Assembly: GCA_030704615.1 (NCBI GenBank)
Contig: CM060733.1
Coordinates: 73,220,001-73,284,000, forward strand
Source: Takakia lepidozioides
Taxonomy: Eukaryota; Streptophyta; Takakiopsida; Takakiales; Takakiaceae
Direction: 5' to 3'
Length of the DNA stretch: 64,000 nt
Below, piece after piece: positions 21,929 to 31,832 of the stretch (position 1 is its first letter; every line of letters begins with the position of its first letter). The translations under genes and the position numbers were made by a program. The notes beneath the pieces were generated by a model that saw only the letters and a program-made list of their open reading frames with translations, did not search any database and had not been told where the DNA came from.

Positions 21929-23368
21929 ATGGTAGATAGGCTTGCCCAGCTAGAGCAACGTCTTGCTACCATGGCCACTACTCATGTTGCGCCAGCTCCA
22001 AGGCCTGAGGTTCAAGCCCCACCTGCACAACCTCATATGCCTAGGGAAGACCAGATTGGTATGGGCTTCATGTGTGGAGCCGCACTTACAGGACCATTGC
22101 ATGTGGACTCTGCAGCTGCTGTCACTCGAGCAGCAACGCGTGCTCCTGAGCCAAGAGGTGCGGATGTGGATTTTGATCCACAAAGAGGGGAAGCAAGCCG
22201 GCAGACAAGACTTCCACAGTCTTTCACATTGGCTGAGACAGTGCCAACTATGTCATCGATGGCACCCGCTCGCCCAAGTGTGTCAGAAGTAGAGCCACGA
22301 GTGTCATTGGGGAGAGTTGGTGTGGCTCGGGAAATGCCAGTGGGTGGTGCTATAAAGCAAGGTGCAGCCAGTACATTGTTGGGGGCGGCTACGGTAATTT
22401 GCCAAGCTCCATTGTTTTCTGCCACGACAATTGCAATGTCGGGGATGCGGCCAGCTGCAGTGTTTAGACTAGCAGCTGCACTTTGTGAGAGTGGTGATGC
22501 ATCGGCACTATCTGCGGGGATAGCGGATCAGGTGCAGTGCATGGATGCCCTGGATTCAAGGGTGAAGACAGCCACAGCTGTGCCATGGCAAGCGGCAGCT
22601 GTAAGGTTGCAGGAGTTGCCAACTAGACCAGCCATTGAGCGTAGTATGGTGACTCCTGGGGTAGTCCTGGTGGACAATCAGGATGGTGTGTTTCAATTGG
22701 GTGGCCCAGTCGGGAGGAGGTATAGGCCATTGCGGGTCTTGTTGGACTCGAGAGCACAACCATTGATGTTGGGGAGAGCAACAATTGCAGGCTTGGGCCT
22801 TACAGAGGCGGATTTGGAGCCTTGCCCTTTCCAAATTCAAACATCTTTGGGCGGTTCAGAGAAGGCACGAGGGATTACACGCCATGAGCTCTTCATTCGA
22901 TTGCAACCAGATCATCCTACAAATGGCTCTATCATGAGAGCTAAAGCCATTGTTACGGACGCGATGTCCTATGATGTGCTTGTTGGTGGGGCTGTGTTAT
23001 ACTCGATGGGCTTTACTTTGGACTTTTGGGAGGAAACGGCATCCTACAGGCCGGAATGGCAATCAGGGGATGGTCGACGTGCACTGCTCCCAGTGTGGTT
23101 TATTAGGAATATAGCGGTGGATCATAAGAACATGATGCCCACATTGGCTGCATTCTCAGGGGTGGTGGTTTGGGGTGGTGAGCTCTTGAAGGGCAATAGC
23201 CATGCAGATGATAGGCCGCCACCTGATGAGGACAAACAATTGGCATACAAGGCTGATTTGCTTCCTCATGTGCCTGTTCATATTCCACTGTGGGGTACAG
23301 TTAGGAATTTGCATCAAGTAGCGGCGAGTGTGTGCACCAAGCATGGCAGGAGGCCTATCCATTGGTGA
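21929..23368 (+). pseudogene. retropepsin-like aspartic protease segment (DNMT element)
   Basis: A 479-residue open frame directly after the Gag tail. The first ~260 residues are Ala/Pro-rich linker. The protease core begins at about residue 250 with 'RPLRVLLDSRAQPLMLG', where the usual D-S/T-G triad reads D-S-R, so the catalytic Gly is lost. It is followed by 'CPFQIQTSLGGSEKARG' and 'AIVTDAMSYDVLVGG' and ends in 'HGRRPIHW' just before the methyltransferase. In intact elements this enzyme cuts the polyprotein. The loss of Gly implies an inactive protease. Confidence 0.75.
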
Positions 23369-23379
23369 GTGAGGAGAGT

Positions 23380-24400
23380 TCAATGACATCATCTGGACCT
23401 CCTCAAGTAGCTCCTTTGGACACAGTGCCCATTACCTGGCAACCACCTGACTCAAGGATTTGTTTGCTAGACATATTTGGAGGTATGAGCACTGGGCTTG
23501 CAGGAGTGTTGCAAGCAGGGATTAAAGTATGCAAGTACTTGTATGTGGAGAAGGATGAGATAGCTCGGCGTATTTCTATGCGCCAGATCGCCTTGTTCAC
23601 ACACCGGTATCCTGAGTTGTTGCCTCTCTCAGCAATTCAAGGGTATCAAAAGGCCTTGCTAGCAGACATTACCTTGCTGGGGGTGAATGATTTGGACCGG
23701 CATGGTGCCATTGACTTGATGAAGCTGGATGGCCTTGCCAAGGACACTCTCCCGCAGGTCATGGGAATGGCTTGCATGATGCACGATCGCATTTATTTTG
23801 GGAGATGTTGAGAGTGTTGCGTGACTTGCAGACGAGGCAAGTGCAACCTCTAGCCTATATCTTGGAGAATGTTCCTCTTATGGGGGACTCTCGGGCCACG
23901 GTTATGGCCAGTGTGCATCAGGTGCGGTCTTGGATTGGATCGGCAGTGCTATTTTATGCAGCAGCGGTGGGATCACGAGCGCATTGACCTCGATTGTGGT
24001 GGACCAATCTTGCACCACCAGAGCTGCTCAAGAGAGCATACGATTCCATTCAACGGCCACCCAATCTCACAGATGAGGGCATTTTGGACCAAGGGAGGCA
24101 ACCACAGAGGGTGCGACATGATGACCGTCCACCTCTAGCAGTGGTAAATCGAGTGGGGCAGCCACGTGCAGCCTTGCCTACGCTCATGAGCTTTCCCTGG
24201 GTTGATTTGGGACAGTGTGCTACAACAATTGGTGGAGCCCAATGCAGATGAGCGAGAGCGGGCAATGTGATTTGCCACGGGCACTACAGCTGTGCCAGCT
24301 CTGTCAGAGGCATCACGCCGACATGTGTTGGGTCAAGCAATGGATCTAAATTGCTTGACATGGGTCATTGGCTTGTGCATGGCTGAGCAACGGAGGTTGC
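23380..24400 (+). pseudogene. C5 DNA cytosine methyltransferase domain inside a retrotransposon
   Basis: All main C5-methyltransferase motifs occur in order. I: 'LLDIFGGMSTGLAG' (23464-23505), SAM binding. II: 'YVEKDEIARR' (~23542). IV: 'GWPCQGHS' with the catalytic Cys of Pro-Cys-Gln at 23733-23741. VI: 'ENV' at 23865-23873. VIII-like: 'SRAH', then 'RLWWTNLAPPELL' (~23991). IX: 'NADERERAM' (~24239). X: 'RRHVLGQAMDLNCLTWVIG' (~24309). Two one-base frameshifts (about 23713-23724 and ~24200) and two TGA stops (23985-23987 and 24268-24270) interrupt it. The 'PCQG' and 'SR-x-R/P-x-WW-N' forms look closer to DNMT3/prokaryotic-like enzymes than to MET1 or CMT. An active copy would methylate cytosine in DNA. 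DNMT-bearing retrotransposons are known from the charophyte Klebsormidium and from dinoflagellates. Confidence 0.85.
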
Positions 24401-24584
24401 AGACAGTGGTGGCTACTTCTGCACTCCCATTTGGTATTGTATCCCCTCTGCCAACCGGGACGGTTGAGGCAGTGAGTGGGGGCGAGCACAGATCATGGGG
24501 TGCAAACACCCATGGCAGATGTGGAATGAGATGCGAAAAAAAAAAAAATCATTGGATCTTTCAAGCAACACTCCCATTCATATG

Positions 24585-26055
24585 AGCTATACTTCGCCTC
24601 GGCATCATTGTTCGAGCGGCTGGCATATGCCACTACAAACTCTCTTCCCTCATCATCCACCTGTGTGAGCACTGCTCCAATCCCCAGCATACTCCAATCC
24701 GTATGTAGCTGGAAAAGCCGCCCCCGAATAGGCCGCCTCAGAATAGGTGCAGAAGTCAATCGAGCCTTGAGTTCCTTATAGGCTTCCTCCTGCTCCTCCT
24801 CCCACTGCCACTCCTGACCCACCTTGGTCAACTTGGTAAGAGCCTTTGCAATGCTACTAAATCCCTTGACAAACCGTCGATTGTAGTTTGTCAACCCCAT
24901 GAAAGCACGAACTCTGCTAACATCTATGGGGCGTGGAATGCGTGCAATGGCCTCCACCTTCGTCTTTTGAACACCCAATCCTCCAGGGTATATCATGTGG
25001 CCCAGATACTCAATCTGGTTGTGGAAGAACTTGCACTTCCCAGGGTGCAATTTCAACCCATGCGCTCTCAAGCGCTCAAATACCACCTGAAGGTGTCTCT
25101 CATGCTCCTCAATCGTAGCACTAAAGATGATGATGTCATCAATGTAACACCAGGAAAAGTCTAGCCCTGCGAGAATCCTATCCATAACCCTCTGAAACTC
25201 TGCAGGAGCATTCTTCAACCCAAATAGTAGGAACCGCCATTGGTACAAGCAATCCTTCCCATGTTGGTCAATCCCCCAGAATACCGTCTTTTGCTTGTCA
25301 GCCTCTTTGATTGGCAACTGGTGGTAACCGGATCGCAAGTCCAATGTGCTAAATACCTTTGCATGCCCAATGGCATCAAAGATCCCTCTGGAGTTGGCAT
25401 GGCATATCTATCGGACTTAGTATGACGATTCACAGGACGATAGTCCCCACACATCCTTCTTTCTGTCCAATTGCCATAGATATCCTTCTTAGCTGGCATT
25501 ACCGTTGCCGAGGCATACTCCCCGCCTGACAACTCCACCAATCCAGCTTCGAACAGCTCCATAGTCCGTGACTGGATCAATGACCTCTCCATGTCACTAT
25601 ACCGGTAGGGCCTTCGAAAAATTGGCGTGTCACTTGCCAAATCAATACGAATCTCCTGGCCCTTCAAACTCCCCAAATCCTTCAAACCGAAGGCAAAGCA
25701 ATTTCAATAAGCCCTTAGAAATCGTTGGATCCTCCATCTCTCTCCTCCGGTGACTGTAGGTCCAACATCTGGTTCCCGGTTGTCCTCAGTGACTGCAACC
25801 TTGGGTACACCAGGCTTGGAGGTAGGAGACGCATCCTTTGGTTGCTAGATAGCAACCTCTTGGGCCTTATCCACCCACCCTGACCATGGCGTAGCCTCCA
25901 CTTGCTCTGTCATAGCCACCTTGAGAACATCTTCTGGGGAATAAACATTCTCAACCTCTTCAAAAACATTGGCCACCTTGGCCTCCAACTGATCCTCAGT
26001 GTATGGCTCTCCCCATTCCCCATATTGCGGGGTTGAGCGGATGATAACCGCCACC
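24585..26055 (-). pseudogene. Ty3/gypsy reverse transcriptase and RNase H start
   Basis: Read on the minus strand: an acidic N-terminal part ('EPYTEDQLEAKVANVFEEVE'), then 'KGQEIRIDLASDTPIFRRPY', 'SATVMPAKKD', 'MCGDYRPVNRHT', 'DLRSGYHQLPI', 'FGLKNAPAEFQRVMD' and the catalytic 'CYIDDIIIFS'. RNase H begins with 'LHTDWSMLGIGAVLTQ' and 'YASRSNNDAEAKYSSYE'. The frame shifts at about 25388 ('AMPTPEG' to the DLRSGYHQ frame), and further stops lie near 25685-25845. Homology stops abruptly after 'YSSYEWEC' at about 24585, next to a run of A at 24537-24550. Connection and tethering domains of RNase H and the integrase are missing. The enzyme would copy element RNA into DNA. Confidence 0.88.
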
Positions 26056-26990
26056 TAGTGATCAAACAGGATGAGGAAAATCCCTTTGACCGGTTTCTCG
26101 GATGAATTCCATCCAAATATTTGTTTATTGAACTTTAGTAGTTTTTTACTATATCTCCCTCTAGTTTATATTAGTTTAAGACTATCCTACAATATTTTAA
26201 GAGCCTCAAAAACAGTATGAAAGAAGGGGAAGGCTTCCTAGTTCATTTCTTTGCTTTGCTATTGCTTTGTTGTAGTTTAGTTTGCTAGAGGGAGCCTAGG
26301 TCCTAGGAAGTGGAGCTTGAAACTCCCTAGTTAGGAAGAGGTGTCTTTTGAAAGCTAAGGCGAGGAAGCTAGCTCTGTGTGGGCCTTGAGGCCATTTGCT
26401 TTGATAAAGAAGGAAGTTCGTGATCACTAGAGAGTAGATTGGAGAGACTTGGGACGAGTAGAGAGTTATGGGTGGACAATGTTGACATGCACCTAGAGAA
26501 AGGGCCTCACAAGAGCCACACCATCGAGCCATTAGAGCATCCCAAGCTCACATTGCTCCTAAGGTTGATAAACCACTTACCTTACTTTGCGTTGATGTTT
26601 GCTTTGCTATTCCATTTGAGTTTGCAAGACAAGTCCATGAGAGGCTGTCTCTTATATGTGAAAAACTAACCCTCTAAGGAAAGACGAGAGCTTAGTTGAG
26701 AGAGAAAGGTTCATTTGTCAAAGGAGCAAGGACTCCATTGTTGGTTGAAGTCATAAGACGTGGTACATGTGTTAAGGAGAAGGAAACTTCCTTAAAGGCT
26801 AAGAGTGAGAAGGCCTCTTAGGCCATAGATCCATAGGATCATATATATATTTCTTTATTGTTGTGGTTTGAGTTTTTAAAGTGAAAAGGTTCCCGGAAGA
26901 GAGGACCAGCAAGGTGGTTAGTATCTAGGAGGGCCAGGGTGACTATACTAACTCACTAACCCCCCCTAAAAAACAGGGAGATCTTAGAGT
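26056..26990. other. non-coding part of the element
   Basis: AT-rich, with 'GAGGGAGCC' and 'TAGGAAGAGG' purine tracts and an ATATATAT run near 26850. No frame supported. It could be long-terminal-repeat or internal leader sequence. Confidence 0.35.
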
Positions 26991-27582
26991 GTGGTTAACT
27001 TGGAATTATTACTCTCACAGCAGGTCCTGGATACAACAACATGGGACACGGGTTTGGAGGAAACACCACCTAATGCAATTCTGCAGTCAGTACAAGCGTT
27101 GGGCCAAGTGACAACCTACATGGACAGAGCCAAGGATTACATAAGTCCGGAGAACCTTACCATGATCATGGACCACCTCAAAGAAAAACACCAGAGGGAA
27201 CTGGCAGCAGCACGAACCGTATGTAACCACAAGGCTACAATTGCGGCATTGGAGGATCAACAGACTACTATGCTTCGCCAGTACAACACCTTGATAGAAC
27301 GCCAAGACAAATGGGAATATTACAACAAATGAAAAGTCAATTGGCAAAATTGGTGACAGACATTCACGAGGAATTCCTGCCACCAATTCCAGAACAAGAA
27401 GAGCTCATGGACGAAGACGAACAAGAGGAACAAGATCATGAATGAGAAGCACCAATACAATCAACAACAACAACGCCAGCACAAACACCACCAACAGCAC
27501 AACCACCACAGCCTCAACAGGCACTGGTACAGGCCACAGAAGGGCCATCTATTCAGGAGGTAAATCCGTGCCATTACCAAGT
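26991..27582 (+). pseudogene. coiled-coil and Pro/Gln-rich ORF remnant
   Basis: The frame reads 'NAILQSVQALGQVTTYMDRA', 'ENLTMIMDHLKEKHQRELAA' and 'LRQYNTLIERQDKWEYY'. It then shifts by one to 'MKSQLAKLVTDIHEEFLPPI', followed by an acidic tail and, after a stop, 'STTTTPAQTPPTAQPPQPQQ'. The helix-rich part looks like a coiled coil. It runs directly into the right-hand direct repeat. Function unknown; it could be the N-terminal part of another Gag. Confidence 0.45.
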
Positions 27583-27848
27583 ACAACAACGCTACTGCGT
27601 GAGCGTGAGCTCACGCTATGCTGACATGGCGCGAGCGTAGGGGACCAGCAGCTGATGTGGCGTGAGCGTGCTGACATGGCAATGAACAACATGACATGGC
27701 AGTCAACATGCCTATGTGGCAGTCCACATGTCCACGTGGGATTTGGCCAACATGGCGGACGCCATGTCAACAGAAACATGTAGAGCCTATAGCCGAGGGA
27801 CCTATAGCCGTGGCATTCATTAAGGGTAAACAGGAAACGAAAACACCG
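27583..27848 (+). repeat. direct repeat flanking the DNMT element, right copy
   Basis: Same orientation as 20384-20708 and alignable along its length, but lacks ~65 bases containing the GCGTGAGCGTC hairpin. Ends at the same 'GAAAACACCGG'. Confidence 0.75.
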
Positions 27849-27999
27849 GAAATGGAAAACCGGAAACGTATGCCGATGCATTCTTATCCATCCCATTTAT
27901 TTTGCATTGATCACACTACTAAAATGGCACACATTCCTCAGTCATGGAAATTGCATAGGACGAAAGTCAGCTTCTTCCTATGTGCTTCTATCCCGCTGC

Positions 28000-28800
28000 A
28001 TAAGTGTATTCACCTCGTTGAAACTCATGGTGGCCTGGTGAATGAAGATGTCACATTTGGGATCACAAATCATTCTATTCAAGAAGATAAAATAAAGATG
28101 CTTGCAGGGTACAAATTTGCCTCTATTTCCCAAACTTGTTGAAAGCATGCCAACAAAAGCAGGACAGGTGTAGTTGGGGAAATTTGAAACTGTGATGTCG
28201 TAGAATTTGTCATGGATAGCAGATGTAGAGGTCATCATAGTGTAGATCCGACCATACCCGGGATGTGCAACTTCTGTAGTGCCTGCAACACGTCCTAGAA
28301 GCATTCGAGCGGATTCCACCTTGCCGAAGTGCTCAGCAGTTGGAAGGAAACAACGAACTACTTTCCTATTTCTTTTTGTTGGCCATGCATCTAGGTTGGC
28401 TGGTGGCACTCTAGAACTTCTTGAAGTGGAAGCACTTGCACGCACAAAGGCTTCTCGCTGAAGGGAGAAGCCTGCCTCCTCCAACATTGCAATCTCCTGA
28501 CTTGTGAGATGTGTCCCCACCTTGACAAGCCAAACGCTTGGTGGAGGATTGATGGTCGCACGGTCCCACGCACGCACCTACCACAGTCGTCAGCGCAGAA
28601 CCAGAATTTGTGGTCCGGTTTCTTGATGGTTTTTGCTCCATGGAGGATGATATGTTGACCAAAGGCAGTGTTGTCAATACGGCCCTTTTGGTAGCTCTTT
28701 GAAAGGAGAAAGGCACCAACGAGGACAAATTGCGTCTTGATGTAGTGTACTTGTTGGCTGTTGAAACTACACCCCCATTGTAATGAGGCCAGCAGGTTGT
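28000..28800 (-). pseudogene. SWIM-type zinc-finger protein fragment
   Basis: A 199-residue frame (28577-27978) ends with 'YDITVSNFPNYTCPAFVGM' and 'VPCKHLYFIFLNRMICDP', then 'FIHQATMSFNEVNTLMQR'. The Cys and Cys-x-His spacing around 'YTCPAF' and 'PCKHLYFI' fits a SWIM zinc finger, common at the C-terminus of MULE-type transposases. Upstream, in another frame, are 'TAFGQHIIL' and 'KKPDHKFWFCADDCGRC', so a frameshift near 28575 splits the protein. The protein is probably TE-derived. Confidence 0.55.
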
Positions 28801-29487
28801 GGGGGTCATACTTCTTCTACCTTTGATGTGGCTATGGCTATCTGAGCATTGCCTATTACTCAAATTCGAGCTCAAAGTGTACTATGAGAATCAAAACACC
28901 TGCAGAATTGCAACCTCCTCAACGAATCGAAGGAATTGCAAGCACCCTTCTCTCAAGGCTCCTCTCAAGCCTCCCTCTCAAGCCTTCCTCCCTTCTCTCG
29001 TCCTCTCTGTCAAGCCCTAACAAACTGCTCAATCTCACAAACGCAAAATCTCTGAATCGCAGAACCTTACCAATCTCCTCCTCCCTCTCGAGCTGTTTAA
29101 ACAGGGAGGTGAACTTTTGAGCAAGGCTTCGCCGACTCCAGGAGCCTCCCCTTTATACCTGGAGAGGTAGACCCATGCGATGGCTCAACATGGGTATGCC
29201 ATGCCACGCATGGCGGCACAACTCCCAAGATATGCCACGCGGCCGCCATGTGCGAGAATTAAGGGGCGACGACGGCGGGGCTAGGTTAGGGTTAATCATC
29301 TTTATGAGGGGAGGGCTCCCGTCAGGCGGCGCATATTTGCCATGGACATGGAAGGTTCTATGCAAACCATCAATGATGCACGGTGCAAATGACATCTAAT
29401 ATGATTTCATGCATGTGGGGGCATAAGCCATACCTCATTTACCGACACGTGGTGAGCATGCAGGGTTTGCACGTTCAGGTAGTCAGA
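28801..29487. other. no gene recognised
   Basis: A CT-rich stretch (28.93-29.10 kb) with repeated CTCTCAAG is followed by short frames without motifs. Could be a promoter-like or 5' leader region, but nothing decides it. Confidence 0.35.
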
Positions 29488-29660
29488 GTATGGGAGGCCT
29501 CCCTTGCCTGAATTAATTGATTGTACGCCAGGGCAATCAGCATAGCCCAGCTCCAGGTGGCCACAATGCGTAGCGGCGGCGGCAGGTACGGTGACTGTAG
29601 GTTAAATTATGGCCACGAGGGGAAATCTCCCGCTCCACGCGGCGCGACGATAATTCTGTT
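29488..29660 (+). repeat. inverted repeat, left arm, with palindromes
   Basis: Matches the reverse complement of 30301-30483. Both arms include 'TTGTACGCCAG', 'GGCCACAATGC', 'AGGTTAAATTATG', and a palindrome followed by 'CGCTCCACG'. The arm starts with TATGGGAGGCCTCCCTTG (29490-29507) and has a second, weaker palindrome at ~29618-29633. Confidence 0.8.
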
Positions 29661-29668
29661 ATTTTTAT

Positions 29669-30004
29669 TTATTTTTGGAAAATGCGACGACTGCCTACAG
29701 AGTTTTGCAAAAAATAACTGTACATCCTGTTCATCCACTGAACTTCATCCTGAGCTAACTCAGAGACAGCTGTAACAATTACACCGACATGCTCCTCCCC
29801 AAGGTTTTCACCGAGAATAACTTCGTCGGGTAGACAGGCCACAATCCGGCCCTCAACGATGACGTCCATCTCGTCATTGAGAAGATTGCACATCTGATTA
29901 CGCCAAGTATCTCTTCCGAATATCTGATGTGCGCCTAATTTTGGCAGGGCTTCGCCGAGACAGGATGAAATGAGAGGGAGAATGAGCCCTTTATATAGTC
30001 TCAC
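29669..30004 (-). pseudogene. repeat-associated coding remnant (copy of 6.86-7.06 kb)
   Basis: A 111-residue frame reads 'RDTWRNQMCNLLNDEMDVIV', 'GRIVACLPDEVILGENLG' and 'EEHVGVIVTAVSELAQDE'. Positions 29749-29936 are ~188 bp nearly identical to 6869-7056. It lies inside the inverted repeat 29488-30483. No known domain. Confidence 0.5.
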
Positions 30005-30300
30005 ATTTGCATGCGGATGAAATCACCCATAGATGATGCATGAGCACGAGATAGCACGAGAATCATTTCCGAGGCAGGCTGAGTGCAAGCCCTGCCGTAT
30101 GAGCGACAAAGACAGGCACGTGAGTACAACCTCTACATGGCCGCCACATGGATGGAGTTCGTCTACGGTATACATGCACCATACATGCATTATGACATAC
30201 ATGCCATCTCAACTGTCCATTTTGCAGGGCAATCGCATCCGATCCGTCGGATTCAGTGGATGGTCTCGAAGCTCCCATGTCCATCACATCGCAGCGCCGC

Positions 30301-30483
30301 GCCGCGCTACGTGGAGCGGGAGATCTCCCCTCGGAGTCATAATTTAACCTGCAGCCACCGTACCCAGCGTCGGCGCCAGGTTCAATATAGCCGCCACCGC
30401 GGCATTGTGGCCGCGAAGAGCTTGGGTATGTTGATTGCTCTGGCGTACAAGCAGTAAATACTGGCACGGGGGGCCTCCCGTAC
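30301..30483 (-). repeat. inverted repeat, right arm, with palindromes
   Basis: Reverse-complement partner of 29488-29660. Contains GGGAGATCTCCC exactly at 30318-30329 and ends with CACGGGGGGCCTCCCGTAC (30465-30483). Both palindromes occupy matching places in the two arms. Confidence 0.8.
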
Positions 30484-30529
30484 TTTGACGTACCCGAACG
30501 TGCGTTCCCTGTATGCTGACCACATCGAT

Positions 30530-30660
30530 GCCATCTGAACCGTCCAATCCATCGGATCCGGTCTCCCGATACGATCCGTCCAATCCATCCGCATCTGATC
30601 CATCTGCCCATCCGATCCGTCCGATATGTCCGCATCCGATCCGTCTGATGTTTTTTTTAT
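30530..30660. repeat. degenerate GATCCGTCC short tandem repeat
   Basis: About ten imperfect copies of GATCCGTCCGAT-like decamers in succession. No coding value seen. Confidence 0.75.
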
Positions 30661-31599
30661 TGGCGAGTTTTCGCCAAATTTCAACCTAAAAAAATGAAAT
30701 GAAATATTCTGTCGAAAATTCCCAGTTTTTTCATGTATATTGTCGCAAAATAAAACCAAATAAAACTTAAACTATGGATGAAGTCTCCAAATATGGATGA
30801 AATATGTGGGTTATTCTAATGACAATTACGAAATGGCGGCTTACACATACAAAACTTCGAGACGGCCGCAAACTATCAGAGTTGCTCACAAAGTTTTCTA
30901 AAGAGCACGAGTCAGACACGGAGGATGACCACCTCGAAGGAGTTAAGAAATCACAGTATAAATGTTTGAAACGAGTTTGAAAGGGAGATGAGAACTCTAG
31001 GGGGAAGAAATTGATCCGACTCTTAAATTCGGAGTCAATTCAAGCAATAAACTCTGTGAGTTGTTGTGCTCGAAACTGTTGTCAACACTTCAGCTGGGAA
31101 AAAACTAAGGCTATCCAGAGTAAGTTCTTGGCATCTTCTTTTGATGCAAAGAGAGAGTTAGGGTTTGACATCCCCCGACGACTACACCGACTTCCAGGTT
31201 GTGGTCGTCATACCTACCTTACAATGGAAGGAATTGAGGTCTGTGAGAAGGCGTGGTGGACAATCCATGGAATGGGAACGTCAACGTACCATGGACACAA
31301 GAGGAAGAGTAATGATGGATACATCTCGTCAATGCATGGAAACAGAGGAATGAAGAAACCCCGAGCAAAAACCCTGCAGGCCGAGGCGAATTTGTTATCG
31401 CTGATTTCCAGAAACAGTGACCTCATGCCTCATAAAATGAGAGGTATCGGAGAAGGAAGGCAAGATGTTCTGAAGTTGCTGCCGGAGGAGATGAATTGGA
31501 AGGAGCTGAACCAACAGTCCAATGAGGTAGGATACTGTTTTCCAACCTAATCCGGATCTGCCTCTAGAAATATTTTTTCTACTTTCAAGGAGCGTATGT

Positions 31600-31618
31600 C
31601 ATGGGAGACCTCCCGTAA
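31600..31618. repeat. short palindrome (GGGAGACCTCCC core)
   Basis: CATGGGAGACCTCCCGTAA in the putative intron of the DUF7869-like gene; partner of the copy at 31815. Confidence 0.8.
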
Positions 31619-31814
31619 TCATTCTGCTATGCGTGCTAATAGTTGATATCAAATCGTTAGCATATTAACCGATAGTCCATTGATGGATCGATCCCAACGA
31701 AGTTAGTCCATCTATTTAAGAACGAAAATTTGTTTTTGTCTTTCTTTTTGCATCTATCAAATTTTCATATCTCTTGGATTTAGATATTGGAAATTCGATC
31801 TCAATTTCAATGTC

Positions 31815-31832
31815 CACGGGAGGTCTCCCGTC
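31815..31832. repeat. short palindrome (GGGAGGTCTCCC core)
   Basis: CACGGGAGGTCTCCCGTC, ~215 bp downstream of the first copy in the same putative intron. Confidence 0.8.

Larger units (their letters stand above)
20384..27848. mobile_element. composite Ty3/gypsy-type retrotransposon remnant with a cytosine methyltransferase
   Basis: Bounded by direct repeats (20384-20708 and 27583-27848). From left to right: gag-like segment with two zinc knuckles, aspartic protease and DNA cytosine methyltransferase on the plus strand; then, from about 24.58 kb, RNase H and reverse transcriptase on the minus strand; then non-coding DNA and a plus-strand coiled-coil/Pro-Gln frame. The two coding blocks meet tail to tail, so the region is rearranged or made of two copies. 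Every block carries stops or frameshifts. No integrase was found. Confidence 0.75.

Noticed and set aside
21950-22425. Minus-strand frames opposite the protease linker
   Set aside because: Shadows of the plus-strand Ala/Pro-rich coding sequence.
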